From Chitinophagaceae bacterium (GTDB lineage Bacteria > Bacteroidota > Bacteroidia > Chitinophagales > Chitinophagaceae), in assembly GCA_016720745.1 (NCBI GenBank), contig JADKKA010000019.1, forward strand, positions 620,001-684,000: 64,000 nt of DNA, written 5' to 3'. Positions 8,266 through 17,626 of this stretch are shown here, one piece after another. Position 1 is the first letter of the stretch, and every line of letters begins with the position of its first letter. The position numbers were made by a program, and so were the translations under genes. Below the pieces are notes generated by a model. It made no database searches. It was not told where the DNA came from and saw only the letters and a list, made by a program, of their open reading frames with translations.

Positions 8266-11109
8266 ATGCGCTTAAAATTTTTATCCCTTTCCATCGCGCT
8301 CTTAACTGTTATTTCATTACAGGCACAGATTAAATGGCCTGCCATTACACAGCAAACCAAACCCTGGACCCGCTGGTGGTGGCAGGGGAGTGCAGTGGAT
8401 AAACCCAATCTGACCAGTCTGATGCAACAGTACAAAGAAGCTGGACTGGGTGGATTGGAGATTACACCAATCTATGGTGTTAAAGGCGCAGAGGATAAAT
8501 TCATTGATTTTCTATCTCCCAAATGGGTGGAAATGCTGCAACATACCCTGAATGAAGGGAAACGGCTGGGACTGGGTATTGATATGGCCACCGGAACCGG
8601 CTGGCCCTTTGGTGGTCCCTGGGTGAATGAAAAAGATGCCTGTAAATACATCACGGCTAAAACCTTTACGATTAAAGCGGGTGAAGAATTCAAAGACAGT
8701 ATCATTTACAGGCAGGAATCATTTATAAGAACCGCAAACGGAAAACCGGTTACATTGAGTCAATTGGCCAGTCCCATTAGTGCCAATAAAAATTTACAGG
8801 CACTGGCTATAGACCAGGTAAGGTATGATGTGATGCTACCTCTTGAGTTACTGATGGCCTATGATGAAAATGGAAAGGGAGTTGATCTTACTTCAAAAGT
8901 GGTGAACTGCCAATTGAATTGGACACCTGAATCCGGCAAATGGAAACTGGTTGCCTTGTTCAGAGGCCTTCACGGCAAAATGGTGGAAAGATCCGCACCA
9001 GGTGGCGAAGGTAATGTGATTGATCACTTTGATGAAGGGGTACTGAAAAATTATTTATCAAAATTTGATCAGGCTTTTCAAAAGGCCAATATCAGCGGAC
9101 TGCGTGGTTTTTTCAACGATAGTTATGAAGTAGATGATGCCCGTGGGCAGAGTAACTGGACACCTGACTTTTTCAATGCCTTTCAGAAAAAGAGAGGCTA
9201 TGATTTGAGGAATGAACTCCCCGTACTTTTTGGAAAAGAGCAGAACGAACGATACTGGCAGGTACTCTATGATTATCGCGAAACAATTTCAGATTTATTA
9301 CTGGAGAAATTCACCGCCCCCTGGCACAAATGGGTGCAATCAAAGGGCAAACTGATCCGAAACCAAAGCCATGGTTCACCGGCCAATATCCTTGATCTCT
9401 ATGCAACCATTGATATTCCCGAAACAGAAGGCACCAACCTGACCCGTTTTAAATTTGCCACCTCCTCGGCACATGTGATGGGGAAACCATTGGCTTCATC
9501 CGAATCAGCGACCTGGTTGAATGATCATTTTCTGTCTTCTCTGGGAGATGTAAAACAAGTCCTTGATAAATATTTCCTGGGCGGCGTGAACCATGTGTTT
9601 TATCATGGCACCAATTATTCTCCGGCAGGGGAAACATGGCCTGGCTGGTTGTTCTATGCAGCCGTTCATTTTAATCCGGCCAATCCTTTCTGGAAGGATT
9701 TCGGAACCCTGAATCAATATGCTGCAAGGTGCCAATCTTTTTTACAGGCGGGAAAACCCTCTAACGATGTGCTGATGTATTTCCCATTTGCTGACCGCAA
9801 TTACCAGCCTGCTCGCGGTGGCATGCTCCATCATTTTGATGGGATGGAAGGATTTGAAGGAACCCGTTTTGATAAATCCGCCGAGCATATGCTGGAATGG
9901 GGTTATAGCTGGGACCTGGTCAGTGACCGTCAGATACAATTATTACAAACGTTAAATGGAAAAATAAAAGCCCCCGGTGGGGACTATAGCTGTTTACTGA
10001 TCAGCGGTGTGAAATATATGCCCATCAATACTTTGAAAAAACTGCTTCAGTTGGTATCACAGGGCGCCACTATTATATTTGAAGATGGCATGCCTTCAAA
10101 AGTTCCCGGTCTGCAGGATGCGGTTAGTTATCAGTCTGCATTTGATAGTTTATTTTCGGGTATTGATACTAAGTCAACGTCGGCCGAAGGCGTAAAGAAA
10201 GCAGTCTATGGCAAAGGGACAATCTGGGAAGGAAAAGAACTGAAATACCTCCTGGCCAATGCAGGCATCCGTCACGAGCAATACCTGGCAGAAGAAAAAT
10301 TAAAATGTATCCGGCGTAAAATTGCCGGAGGCGAATATTATTTCATCGTGAATGAAGGAAAGAAAAAGCTGGACAAATGGGTCATGTTGAACACCCCAAC
10401 CCAGTTTGCCATTTTATTTGACCCCATGCAGCAAAGAAGCGGACTGGCTAAGACAAGAAAGGGCGATAATGAAACGCTGGAAGTCATGCTCCAACTGGAA
10501 CCCGGAGAATCCTGTGTGATTCAAACAAGTGCTGCTCCTTTGAAAGCAGCCCTGTTCCCCTATACACAAACAGCAGGAGATTTGATTACACTGAGTGGAA
10601 AATGGGATATACAATTTAATCAGGGCGGACCGGTTCTCCCTTCGCCCGTCTCTGTCGCATCACTCGAATCCTGGACAAAATTTGATATCGCCGGGGTAAA
10701 AACATTTTCAGGAACGGCAACTTATACCACCCATTTTCAATACAGTAATACTGCAGGAACCGATGCCTGTTTATTGGATCTGGGAGAAGTTAAAGAATCA
10801 GCCACGGTGATCTTGAACGGAAAAAAACTGGCCACCCTGATCGGACCAGGATACACTGTAACCATACCTGCCGCAGTATTGCAGCCATTCAATACCCTTA
10901 CGGTTATTGTAACCAATGGCATGGCCAACCGGATTATTGACCTGGACAAAAAAGGGGTAACCTGGAAAAAATTCTATAACATTAATATGTCGGCCCGGCT
11001 GGCTGAAAATCGCGGCCCCGACGGATTGTTCACCGCCGCTAAATGGGATCCAAAAGCTTCCGGATTACTGGGGCCGGTGACCCTGCAGCCATTGAAATGG
11101 ATCAAATAA
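8266..11109 (+). CDS. Secreted GH106 alpha-L-rhamnosidase
   Basis: Signal peptide ends LQAQ. The N-terminal catalytic barrel begins KPWTRWWWQGSAVDKPNLTS and GLGGLEITPIYGVKG, followed by GTGWPFGGPWV, all typical of GH106, and FFNDSYEVDD near residue 285. The C-terminal third (about residues 770-947) is a beta-sandwich with LSGKWDIQFNQGGP and ATVILNGKKL, like the GH2-type jelly roll of this family. The length (947) is within the usual family range. GH106 enzymes remove terminal L-rhamnose from rhamnogalacturonan, which fits the rhamnose catabolic genes at 52-59 kb. Confidence 0.85.
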   Translation: MRLKFLSLSIALLTVISLQAQIKWPAITQQTKPWTRWWWQGSAVDKPNLTSLMQQYKEAGLGGLEITPIYGVKGAEDKFIDFLSPKWVEMLQHTLNEGKRLGLGIDMATGTGWPFGGPWVNEKDACKYITAKTFTIKAGEEFKDSIIYRQESFIRTANGKPVTLSQLASPISANKNLQALAIDQVRYDVMLPLELLMAYDENGKGVDLTSKVVNCQLNWTPESGKWKLVALFRGLHGKMVERSAPGGEGNVIDHFDEGVLKNYLSKFDQAFQKANISGLRGFFNDSYEVDDARGQSNWTPDFFNAFQKKRGYDLRNELPVLFGKEQNERYWQVLYDYRETISDLLLEKFTAPWHKWVQSKGKLIRNQSHGSPANILDLYATIDIPETEGTNLTRFKFATSSAHVMGKPLASSESATWLNDHFLSSLGDVKQVLDKYFLGGVNHVFYHGTNYSPAGETWPGWLFYAAVHFNPANPFWKDFGTLNQYAARCQSFLQAGKPSNDVLMYFPFADRNYQPARGGMLHHFDGMEGFEGTRFDKSAEHMLEWGYSWDLVSDRQIQLLQTLNGKIKAPGGDYSCLLISGVKYMPINTLKKLLQLVSQGATIIFEDGMPSKVPGLQDAVSYQSAFDSLFSGIDTKSTSAEGVKKAVYGKGTIWEGKELKYLLANAGIRHEQYLAEEKLKCIRRKIAGGEYYFIVNEGKKKLDKWVMLNTPTQFAILFDPMQQRSGLAKTRKGDNETLEVMLQLEPGESCVIQTSAAPLKAALFPYTQTAGDLITLSGKWDIQFNQGGPVLPSPVSVASLESWTKFDIAGVKTFSGTATYTTHFQYSNTAGTDACLLDLGEVKESATVILNGKKLATLIGPGYTVTIPAAVLQPFNTLTVIVTNGMANRIIDLDKKGVTWKKFYNINMSARLAENRGPDGLFTAAKWDPKASGLLGPVTLQPLKWIK

Positions 11110-11121
11110 AATTTTCCTGAT

Positions 11122-12768
11122 ATGCAACGAAGGATTTTATTAAAACAAATGGCCGCATTATTGCCGGCACCTTTCATTGCTAAACAGCTGCAGGCGACTA
11201 CTTTTTTTGATGGACTGAATACTGATCAGCAAATCATCGACGGACCATTTAAAGCCAATTGGGATTCCCTGCAGGCCTATCAGGCTCCTGATTGGTACCG
11301 CAATGCCAAATTCGGCATCTGGGCACACTGGGGACCACAATGCCAGCCTGCGTTTGGCGACTGGTATGCAAGGGAAATGTACATGGAGGGAAACAATAAA
11401 TACAAGTACCATCTTGAAAAATACGGGCACCCCTCCGTTTTTGGTTTTAAGGATGTCATCAATGAATGGAAGGCTGAAAAATGGAATCCGGGAGAATTAC
11501 TGAGTCTGTACAAAAAAGCAGGTGCCCGTTATTTTATGGCACTGGCCAATCACCACGATAATTTTGATTTGTATAATAGTAAATATCACAACTGGAATTC
11601 TGTCAATCTGGGGCCTAAAAAAGACCTGATTGGAGGTTGGAGAAATGCGGCACTGGAACATGGAATGAAATTCGGTGTAAGTGTTCATGCCTCCCATGCC
11701 TGGAGCTGGTACGAAACATCCAGACGTGCAGATAAGCAAGGAGCCTATGCCGGTGTGCCCTATGATGGATGGCTGACAAAAAAAGAAGGCAAAGGAAAAT
11801 GGTGGGAAGGATATGATCCGCAGGAGCTCTATGCGCAAAACCATCCGTTCAGCGAGAATAGCCAGGATAACGGAGGAATTCATAAGCAATGGGACTGGGG
11901 AAATGGGGTCGCCGTTCCGTCCAACGCATATTGTAAGAAGTTTTTAAACCGGACCCTGGACCTGATCAATCAATACCATCCCGACCTGCTGTATTTTGAT
12001 GATACGGCTTTGCCACTCTGGCCCATCAATGATGCCGGATTAAAAATTGCGGCACATTATTATAATAAAAGTATCAAAGAAAAAGGCAGAGTAGAAGTGG
12101 CACTCTTTGGTAAAATACTCAATGAGCAGCAACGAAAGTGCATGATCTGGGATATCGAAAGGGGGCAAAGTAATTCGATCGAACCCCTTCCCTGGCAAAC
12201 GGATACCTGTATCGGCAGCTGGCATTATAACCAACCGGTGTTTGATAACCATAAATACAAATCAGCCAAAACCGTAATTCAAACCCTGGCCGATATCGTG
12301 AGCAAGAATGGTAATCTCTGTTTAAGTGTGCCGGTGAGGGGAGATGGTACGATCGATAGTGATGAAAGAAAGATTGTAGAAGAGATCGGACAATGGATGC
12401 AAAAAAACAGCGAAGCCATATACGATACAAGGCCCTGGAAAATATTTGGCGAAGGCCCGGCCATCGAAACAGCGGCCCCGCTCACGGCACAGGGTTTTAA
12501 TGAAGGGAAAGGAAAGCCATTTGTGGCAGAGGATATCAGGTTTACTTCAAAGAATGAAATGCTCTATGCTATCTTTTTAGGATGGCCGGCAGATGGATCA
12601 TTGCTAATAAAAAATCTGGCAAAAGGGAAGCATAAAAATATCAGCAGAGTGGATTTGCTTGGATCAGGCAGATCCATTCCCTTTGAGCAGCAGGACGATG
12701 GGCTCCGGGTAAAACTGCCAGCCGAAATACCAACATTATCTTATGCCAATGTTTTGAGAATAGTTTAA
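11122..12768 (+). CDS. Secreted GH29 alpha-L-fucosidase
   Basis: The N-terminus MQRRILLKQMAALLPAPFIAKQLQA is a short hydrophobic export signal. The GH29 barrel shows WYRNAKFGIWAHWGPQ, YFMALANHHDNFDLYNS, KFGVSVHASHAWSWYE and PDLLYFDDTALPLW, whose Asp293 or Asp294 would be the nucleophile. A beta-sandwich follows from about residue 440. GH29 removes alpha-L-fucose with retention. With the GH95 gene at the window start it is a second fucose-releasing enzyme, matching the fucose-type genes at 61.4-64 kb. The insert after HASHAWSW, rich in Lys and Trp, may shape the substrate site. Confidence 0.85.
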   Translation: MQRRILLKQMAALLPAPFIAKQLQATTFFDGLNTDQQIIDGPFKANWDSLQAYQAPDWYRNAKFGIWAHWGPQCQPAFGDWYAREMYMEGNNKYKYHLEKYGHPSVFGFKDVINEWKAEKWNPGELLSLYKKAGARYFMALANHHDNFDLYNSKYHNWNSVNLGPKKDLIGGWRNAALEHGMKFGVSVHASHAWSWYETSRRADKQGAYAGVPYDGWLTKKEGKGKWWEGYDPQELYAQNHPFSENSQDNGGIHKQWDWGNGVAVPSNAYCKKFLNRTLDLINQYHPDLLYFDDTALPLWPINDAGLKIAAHYYNKSIKEKGRVEVALFGKILNEQQRKCMIWDIERGQSNSIEPLPWQTDTCIGSWHYNQPVFDNHKYKSAKTVIQTLADIVSKNGNLCLSVPVRGDGTIDSDERKIVEEIGQWMQKNSEAIYDTRPWKIFGEGPAIETAAPLTAQGFNEGKGKPFVAEDIRFTSKNEMLYAIFLGWPADGSLLIKNLAKGKHKNISRVDLLGSGRSIPFEQQDDGLRVKLPAEIPTLSYANVLRIV

Positions 12769-12770
12769 TA

Positions 12771-13772
12771 ATGATGCAGCGAATAATATTTGTAATACTT
12801 TGCTGTTTGAGTTTCTCAGGCATTCCAACAGCTATTGCTCAAGGCAAACCGGCCCCTAAACCGCTTTTTGATGATCCCATTTTTCATGGAGCAGCCGACC
12901 CGGTCATTATTTATAATAAGCAACAAAAAAAATGGTGGATGTTCTATACCAACCGCCGGGCTTCCATTGAAGATTCCACCGTGCAATGGGTACATGGTAC
13001 GCGGATCGGCATCGCCCAAAGCAAGGATGGCAAAAAATGGAAATACCTGGACACCTGTGTCATCAACTACCACCCCGATTCCGGTTATACCCACTGGGCA
13101 CCGGATATCATACAGGAAAAAGATACATACCACATGTACCTGACTTATGTGCCAGGAACATTTAAAGACTGGAACCATCCCCGGGTTATTGTACATCTCA
13201 GCAGTAAAGACCTCCGGAACTGGGATTATCAGTCTACCCTGCCACTGGTGAACCAAAAAGTAATTGATGCGGCTGTTTATAAAATCAATGACACCCTTTA
13301 TCGTCTTTGGTACAATAATGAAAAAGATGGAAAATCGATCTGGTATGCAGACAGTCGTGACCTTTATCACTGGCAGGACAAAGGATTAGCCATCAAAGCG
13401 AGGGGAGAAGGTCCCAAGGTTTTTTACTGGAAAGAAAAATACTTCATGATCGTGGATGCCTGGAAGGGAATGGAAATATATAGCAGTGATGACCTGCTCA
13501 AATGGGTGAAACAGCCGGATAGAATATTAGAACAACCAGGTAAAGGAAAAGACGATCAGGCCATGGGAGGTCATTGTGATGTTTTAGTACAAGGTGACAA
13601 AGCCTGGGTTTTTTATTTCACTCATCCGGGAAGAAGGAAAGATGCTCCGGCTCCGGCAGGTTCCTTTGATCACAAAAGAACTGTGATACAGGTGGCCGAA
13701 TTGGAATATAATAATGGCACGATCACCTGCGACCGGGACCGGCCTGTATATTTGCAATTAAACAGAAACTGA
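12771..13772 (+). CDS. Secreted GH43/GH117-like five-bladed propeller hydrolase
   Basis: Signal peptide to about residue 24 (AIAQ). GAADPVIIYNKQQKKWWMFYTNR, THWAPDIIQEKDTYHMYLTYV, KVIDAAVYKINDTLYRLWYN and GEGPKVFYWKEKYFMIVD repeat the blade pattern of GH43-like enzymes; Asp in ADPV, Asp/Glu in APDI and Glu in GEGP are candidate catalytic residues. The length of 333 fits a lone catalytic domain. The family acts on arabinose, galactose or galactofuranose-type linkages, but this protein cannot be placed in a subfamily by eye. It starts 2 bp after the GH29 stop and ends 1 bp before the aldo/keto reductase, so it is part of one transcript. Confidence 0.6.
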   Translation: MMQRIIFVILCCLSFSGIPTAIAQGKPAPKPLFDDPIFHGAADPVIIYNKQQKKWWMFYTNRRASIEDSTVQWVHGTRIGIAQSKDGKKWKYLDTCVINYHPDSGYTHWAPDIIQEKDTYHMYLTYVPGTFKDWNHPRVIVHLSSKDLRNWDYQSTLPLVNQKVIDAAVYKINDTLYRLWYNNEKDGKSIWYADSRDLYHWQDKGLAIKARGEGPKVFYWKEKYFMIVDAWKGMEIYSSDDLLKWVKQPDRILEQPGKGKDDQAMGGHCDVLVQGDKAWVFYFTHPGRRKDAPAPAGSFDHKRTVIQVAELEYNNGTITCDRDRPVYLQLNRN

Positions 13773-13773
13773 T

Positions 13774-14799
13774 ATGGATTATCAAGCTGCCGACAGTCGT
13801 TATGATCAGATGCAATACCGTCGTTGCGGAAAGAGCGGTATCAAACTGCCAGCTATTTCCCTGGGTCTATGGCAAAATTTCGGAGAAACAGACGATAAAA
13901 AAGTGTACCGGGAAACCCTGCACACGGCTTTCGATTGCGGAATTACGCATTTCGACCTGGCGAATAATTATGGCCCCCCGGGTGGCGAAGCTGAAATCAA
14001 CTTTGGAAAAGTTTTTAAAAAAGATTTCACCTCATACCGGGATGAAATTCTCATTTCTACCAAGTCAGGATATTATATGTGGCCCGGTCCCTATGGCGAA
14101 TGGGGCAGTCGCAAACAACTAATCAGCAGTCTGGATCAGAGTTTAAAAAGAATGGACCTGGATTATGTTGATATATTCTATCACCACCGGCCGGATCCTG
14201 ATACGCCATTGGAAGAATCCATGATGGCATTAGATCACCTGGTTCGTCAGGGTAAAGCTCTCTATGCCGGAATCTCCAATTATCCCGCTGGAAAAACTGC
14301 AGAAGCTGTTCGGATTTTAAAAGAATTGGGTACGCCCTGTCTGATTCACCAGCCCCGCTATTCCATGCTCGATCGCTGGGTAGAAGCTACTGATGAATCG
14401 GTACATAAAAATTTGTTGCAGGTACTCGAAGAAAACGGGGTAGGAGCGATTGTTTTTTCACCGCTGGCACAAGGCCTTCTCACCGATAAATACCTGAAAG
14501 GAATTCCAGATGATTCCAGAGTGGGAAGAAAATTGCCCAATGGAGCATTGACGGCAACAGGACTCGATGCATCCATCTTGAAAAAAGTAGCGGCCTTGAA
14601 TGAGCTGGCGATCCAACGCGGGCAAACCCTTGCGCAAATGGCCATCGCCTGGTTATTAAAAGACAGCAGAGTGACTTCGGTGCTGGTAGGGGCGAGTTCA
14701 GGAGCGCAATTGAAGAATTCGATTGATAGCTTAAAGCAAATTCATTTTACAAGCAGCGAACTGGAGCAGATTGAACTGATACTTAATTCATCAGAATAA
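13774..14799 (+). CDS. Cytosolic aldo/keto reductase, L-glyceraldehyde-3-phosphate reductase type
   Basis: There is no signal peptide. The AKR fold shows FDLANNYGPPGGEAE (catalytic Asp and Tyr), STKSGYYMWPGPYGEWGSRKQL (catalytic Lys plus a family-specific segment), YHHRPDPDTPLEE and the C-terminal NADPH loop VLVGASSGAQLKNSI. This pattern resembles YghZ/GpR, which reduces L-glyceraldehyde 3-phosphate and other aldehydes. It is the only evidently cytosolic enzyme between secreted glycosidases, with 1 bp before it and 9 bp after it. A role in reducing a sugar or aldehyde released from pectin is inference; detoxification is the alternative. Confidence 0.8.
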   Translation: MDYQAADSRYDQMQYRRCGKSGIKLPAISLGLWQNFGETDDKKVYRETLHTAFDCGITHFDLANNYGPPGGEAEINFGKVFKKDFTSYRDEILISTKSGYYMWPGPYGEWGSRKQLISSLDQSLKRMDLDYVDIFYHHRPDPDTPLEESMMALDHLVRQGKALYAGISNYPAGKTAEAVRILKELGTPCLIHQPRYSMLDRWVEATDESVHKNLLQVLEENGVGAIVFSPLAQGLLTDKYLKGIPDDSRVGRKLPNGALTATGLDASILKKVAALNELAIQRGQTLAQMAIAWLLKDSRVTSVLVGASSGAQLKNSIDSLKQIHFTSSELEQIELILNSSE

Positions 14800-14808
14800 A
14801 TAAGAAAT

Positions 14809-17538
14809 ATGAATAGAGTTGTTTCTCTCATTCTCACAATGGCTATCTGCTCTGTTTATACAACAGGCTCAGCTCAATTGAACGTGGTCAAACCACGGGT
14901 AGAGAATCTGCAAAACCCAATCGGGTTGGATGTACTCCGGCCAACTTTTAGCTGGCAACTTGTTTCAGAGAAACGAAATACTACTCAAACTGCTTATGAA
15001 ATAATTGTAGCGTCAACAACAGCTGCAATTGAGAAAGGTAATCCGGACTGGAAAAGCGGAAAAATTTCCTCAGACCAGTCTGTGCTGGTGCAATACAAAG
15101 GACCTGATCTAATCGCAGGAAAGAAATATTATTGGAAGGTAAGGGTCTGGGATAATATTGGCACACTTTCACCCTGGAGTGAGACAGCTTCCTGGCAAAT
15201 GGGTCTGCTGAAACCAGAAGACTGGAAAGCAATCTGGATTACACCAGGTTATACTGAGGATAGCCTTTTTGCTTCCCCCCTGATGCGGAAGGAGTTCAGT
15301 AATAGTAAAAAGATCAAAACAGCTACTGCTTATATTACCGCACACGGACTCTATGAAGCACAAATCAATGGTAAAAGAGTGGGTGATGCATATCTGACAC
15401 CAGGCTGGACCAGTTATAACAAACGCCTGCAGTACCAGGCTTATGATGTAACTGATCTCTTGCTACAGGGTAACAATGCGATAGCAGTCGCGCTTGGCGA
15501 TGGCTGGTACCGGGGTAATTTTTCCTTTGACCATAAGCGGAATATCTATGGGAAAGATATCGCCCTGCTGTTTCAACTGGAGATCCTTTATACAGATGGA
15601 ACAACTGCAACCATCGTATCAAATAATAGCTGGAGATCCTCCACGGGTGCTGTTCTTTCAAATGGTATATATAAGGGCGAAACCATTGACGCAAGACTTG
15701 AAAGAAGCGGGTGGGCACTGGCCGGTTATGATGATCAAAACTGGGCGCCAGTAAATACCGCAGATTTTGCCAAAGATATTTTAGTGGCTACCTATAACGA
15801 GCCCATAAAAAAACAAGAGACTTTTGCAGCGATGAAAGTGATCACTACTCCCAATAAGGAAAAAGTGATCGACTTTGGGCAAAACCTGGTAGGTTGGGTG
15901 CAACTAAAAGTAAAGGGAAGGGCAGGCGATACGATCAGGGTTTCACATGCAGAAGTACTGGACAAGAAAGGAAATTTTTATACCGAGAACCTGCGCGGAG
16001 CTACAGCACAGGCCGTTTATATACTGAAAGGTAACGGCGAAGAATTCTTTGAGCCGCATTTTACCTTTTTTGGGTTTCGTTATATCAAACTTGAAGGTAT
16101 TACAGGGGAATTACAGCCGGATAATTTCAAAGCGATTGCCTTGTATTCAGATCTGCAGCAAACGGGAAGCTTCACCTCCTCTGATACCTTGATCAATCAG
16201 CTGCAACACAATATTGAGTGGGGATTAAGAGGAAATTTTCTGGATGTGCCCACGGATTGTCCGCAGCGGGATGAACGAATGGGCTGGACAGGAGATGCAC
16301 AGGCATTTTTCAGAACGGCTACGTTTCTACGGGGTGTCAATAATTTTTTCAACAAATGGCTGAAAGACCTGGCGGCAGATCAGGCCAGTACTGGTACGGG
16401 CAGCGTACCGCATGTCATCCCCAATCCCTTGGGTAGTCAGGGTTGGGCAGCAGGTGGCAGTGCCGGTTGGGCGGATGCATCAACGATCATCCCCTGGGAA
16501 ATGTATACCGTATATGGAGATAAACGTATCCTTGAGAACCAATACGAAAGCATGAAAGCCTGGGTGGAATACATGCGCAAACAAAGCACAAACGATCTTT
16601 GGAATAAAGGAAGTCATTTTGGTGACTGGTTATTTTACAGTGTTACCGATGATAATGATGGAAGGTCCGCTATTACTAATAAGTACCTGATTGCCCAGTG
16701 TTTTTATGCACACTCTGCACAACTGCTGATCAATGCCGCGAAAGTGCTGGGTAAAACTGAAGATGTAACCCGTTACAGTGATCTCCTGCAAAAAGTCAGG
16801 GATGCTTTCTTAAAAGAATATACAACTCCCAATGGTGCCACCATGTCCAATACACAAACATCTTATGTGCTGGCATTACAGTTCGATCTTTTTCCGGAAG
16901 GATTAAGACAACAGGCGGCAGACCGGCTGGCGGAAAATATTAAGCAATACGGCAACCATCTGACTACCGGTTTTTTGGGGACACCCTATTTATGTCATGT
17001 ATTAAGTCGATATGGTTACACAGACCTGGCATATACATTATTAATGCAGAAAACTTATCCTTCCTGGTTATATCCGGTAACAAAAGGAGCGACCACCATC
17101 TGGGAACGATGGGATGGCATCCGTACCAATGGAGATTTTCAGGCCATCACCATGAATTCATTTAATCACTATGCTTATGGTGCCATTGGCGACTGGATGT
17201 ACCGGGTAATGGTAGGTCTTGATATCGAGGAGGGCGCTATTGCTTATAAACAAATCAGGATCCGCCCGCATTTGAGCAGTAAATTCACTCACGCATCCGC
17301 CTCCTATGAAACACTCTATGGGAAGCTGAGCACCGGCTGGAGAATTGAAGGCGGTCAATTGGTATTGAGCGCAGAGATACCCGTGAATACAACGGCAAGT
17401 ATTTATATTCCTGTTGCAGGTGATCAAGCTGTATTGGAAAACGGACAGCCAGTAGCAGGACAAAAGGAAAATGGATATTTAATGGTAAAAGTGGGCTCTG
17501 GGAAATATGAATTCAGGACCAACCGGTCTGTTAAATAA
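14809..17538 (+). CDS. Secreted GH78 alpha-L-rhamnosidase
   Basis: Signal peptide ends GSAQ. The domain order is that of GH78: an N-terminal Fn3-like domain (PRVENLQNPIGLDVLRPTFSW), beta-sandwich domains with ALGDGWYRGNFSFDHKRNIYGKD, the (alpha/alpha)6 barrel from about residue 465, and a C-terminal sandwich. DCPQRDERMGWTGDAQ contains the likely general acid Glu489, and TTIWERWDG the likely general base Glu766. GH78 removes alpha-L-rhamnose with inversion. With the GH106 gene it gives the locus two unrelated rhamnosidase folds, probably for different linkages. It follows the reductase gene by 9 bp. Confidence 0.9.
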   Translation: MNRVVSLILTMAICSVYTTGSAQLNVVKPRVENLQNPIGLDVLRPTFSWQLVSEKRNTTQTAYEIIVASTTAAIEKGNPDWKSGKISSDQSVLVQYKGPDLIAGKKYYWKVRVWDNIGTLSPWSETASWQMGLLKPEDWKAIWITPGYTEDSLFASPLMRKEFSNSKKIKTATAYITAHGLYEAQINGKRVGDAYLTPGWTSYNKRLQYQAYDVTDLLLQGNNAIAVALGDGWYRGNFSFDHKRNIYGKDIALLFQLEILYTDGTTATIVSNNSWRSSTGAVLSNGIYKGETIDARLERSGWALAGYDDQNWAPVNTADFAKDILVATYNEPIKKQETFAAMKVITTPNKEKVIDFGQNLVGWVQLKVKGRAGDTIRVSHAEVLDKKGNFYTENLRGATAQAVYILKGNGEEFFEPHFTFFGFRYIKLEGITGELQPDNFKAIALYSDLQQTGSFTSSDTLINQLQHNIEWGLRGNFLDVPTDCPQRDERMGWTGDAQAFFRTATFLRGVNNFFNKWLKDLAADQASTGTGSVPHVIPNPLGSQGWAAGGSAGWADASTIIPWEMYTVYGDKRILENQYESMKAWVEYMRKQSTNDLWNKGSHFGDWLFYSVTDDNDGRSAITNKYLIAQCFYAHSAQLLINAAKVLGKTEDVTRYSDLLQKVRDAFLKEYTTPNGATMSNTQTSYVLALQFDLFPEGLRQQAADRLAENIKQYGNHLTTGFLGTPYLCHVLSRYGYTDLAYTLLMQKTYPSWLYPVTKGATTIWERWDGIRTNGDFQAITMNSFNHYAYGAIGDWMYRVMVGLDIEEGAIAYKQIRIRPHLSSKFTHASASYETLYGKLSTGWRIEGGQLVLSAEIPVNTTASIYIPVAGDQAVLENGQPVAGQKENGYLMVKVGSGKYEFRTNRSVK

Positions 17539-17626
17539 TATGATGGGAATGTCAATTTTTCAGCATGATACAGCAGGACAGCTCATGTGTGCAACTGGCC
17601 TAAATTACGATGGCTAAAACGATTGT

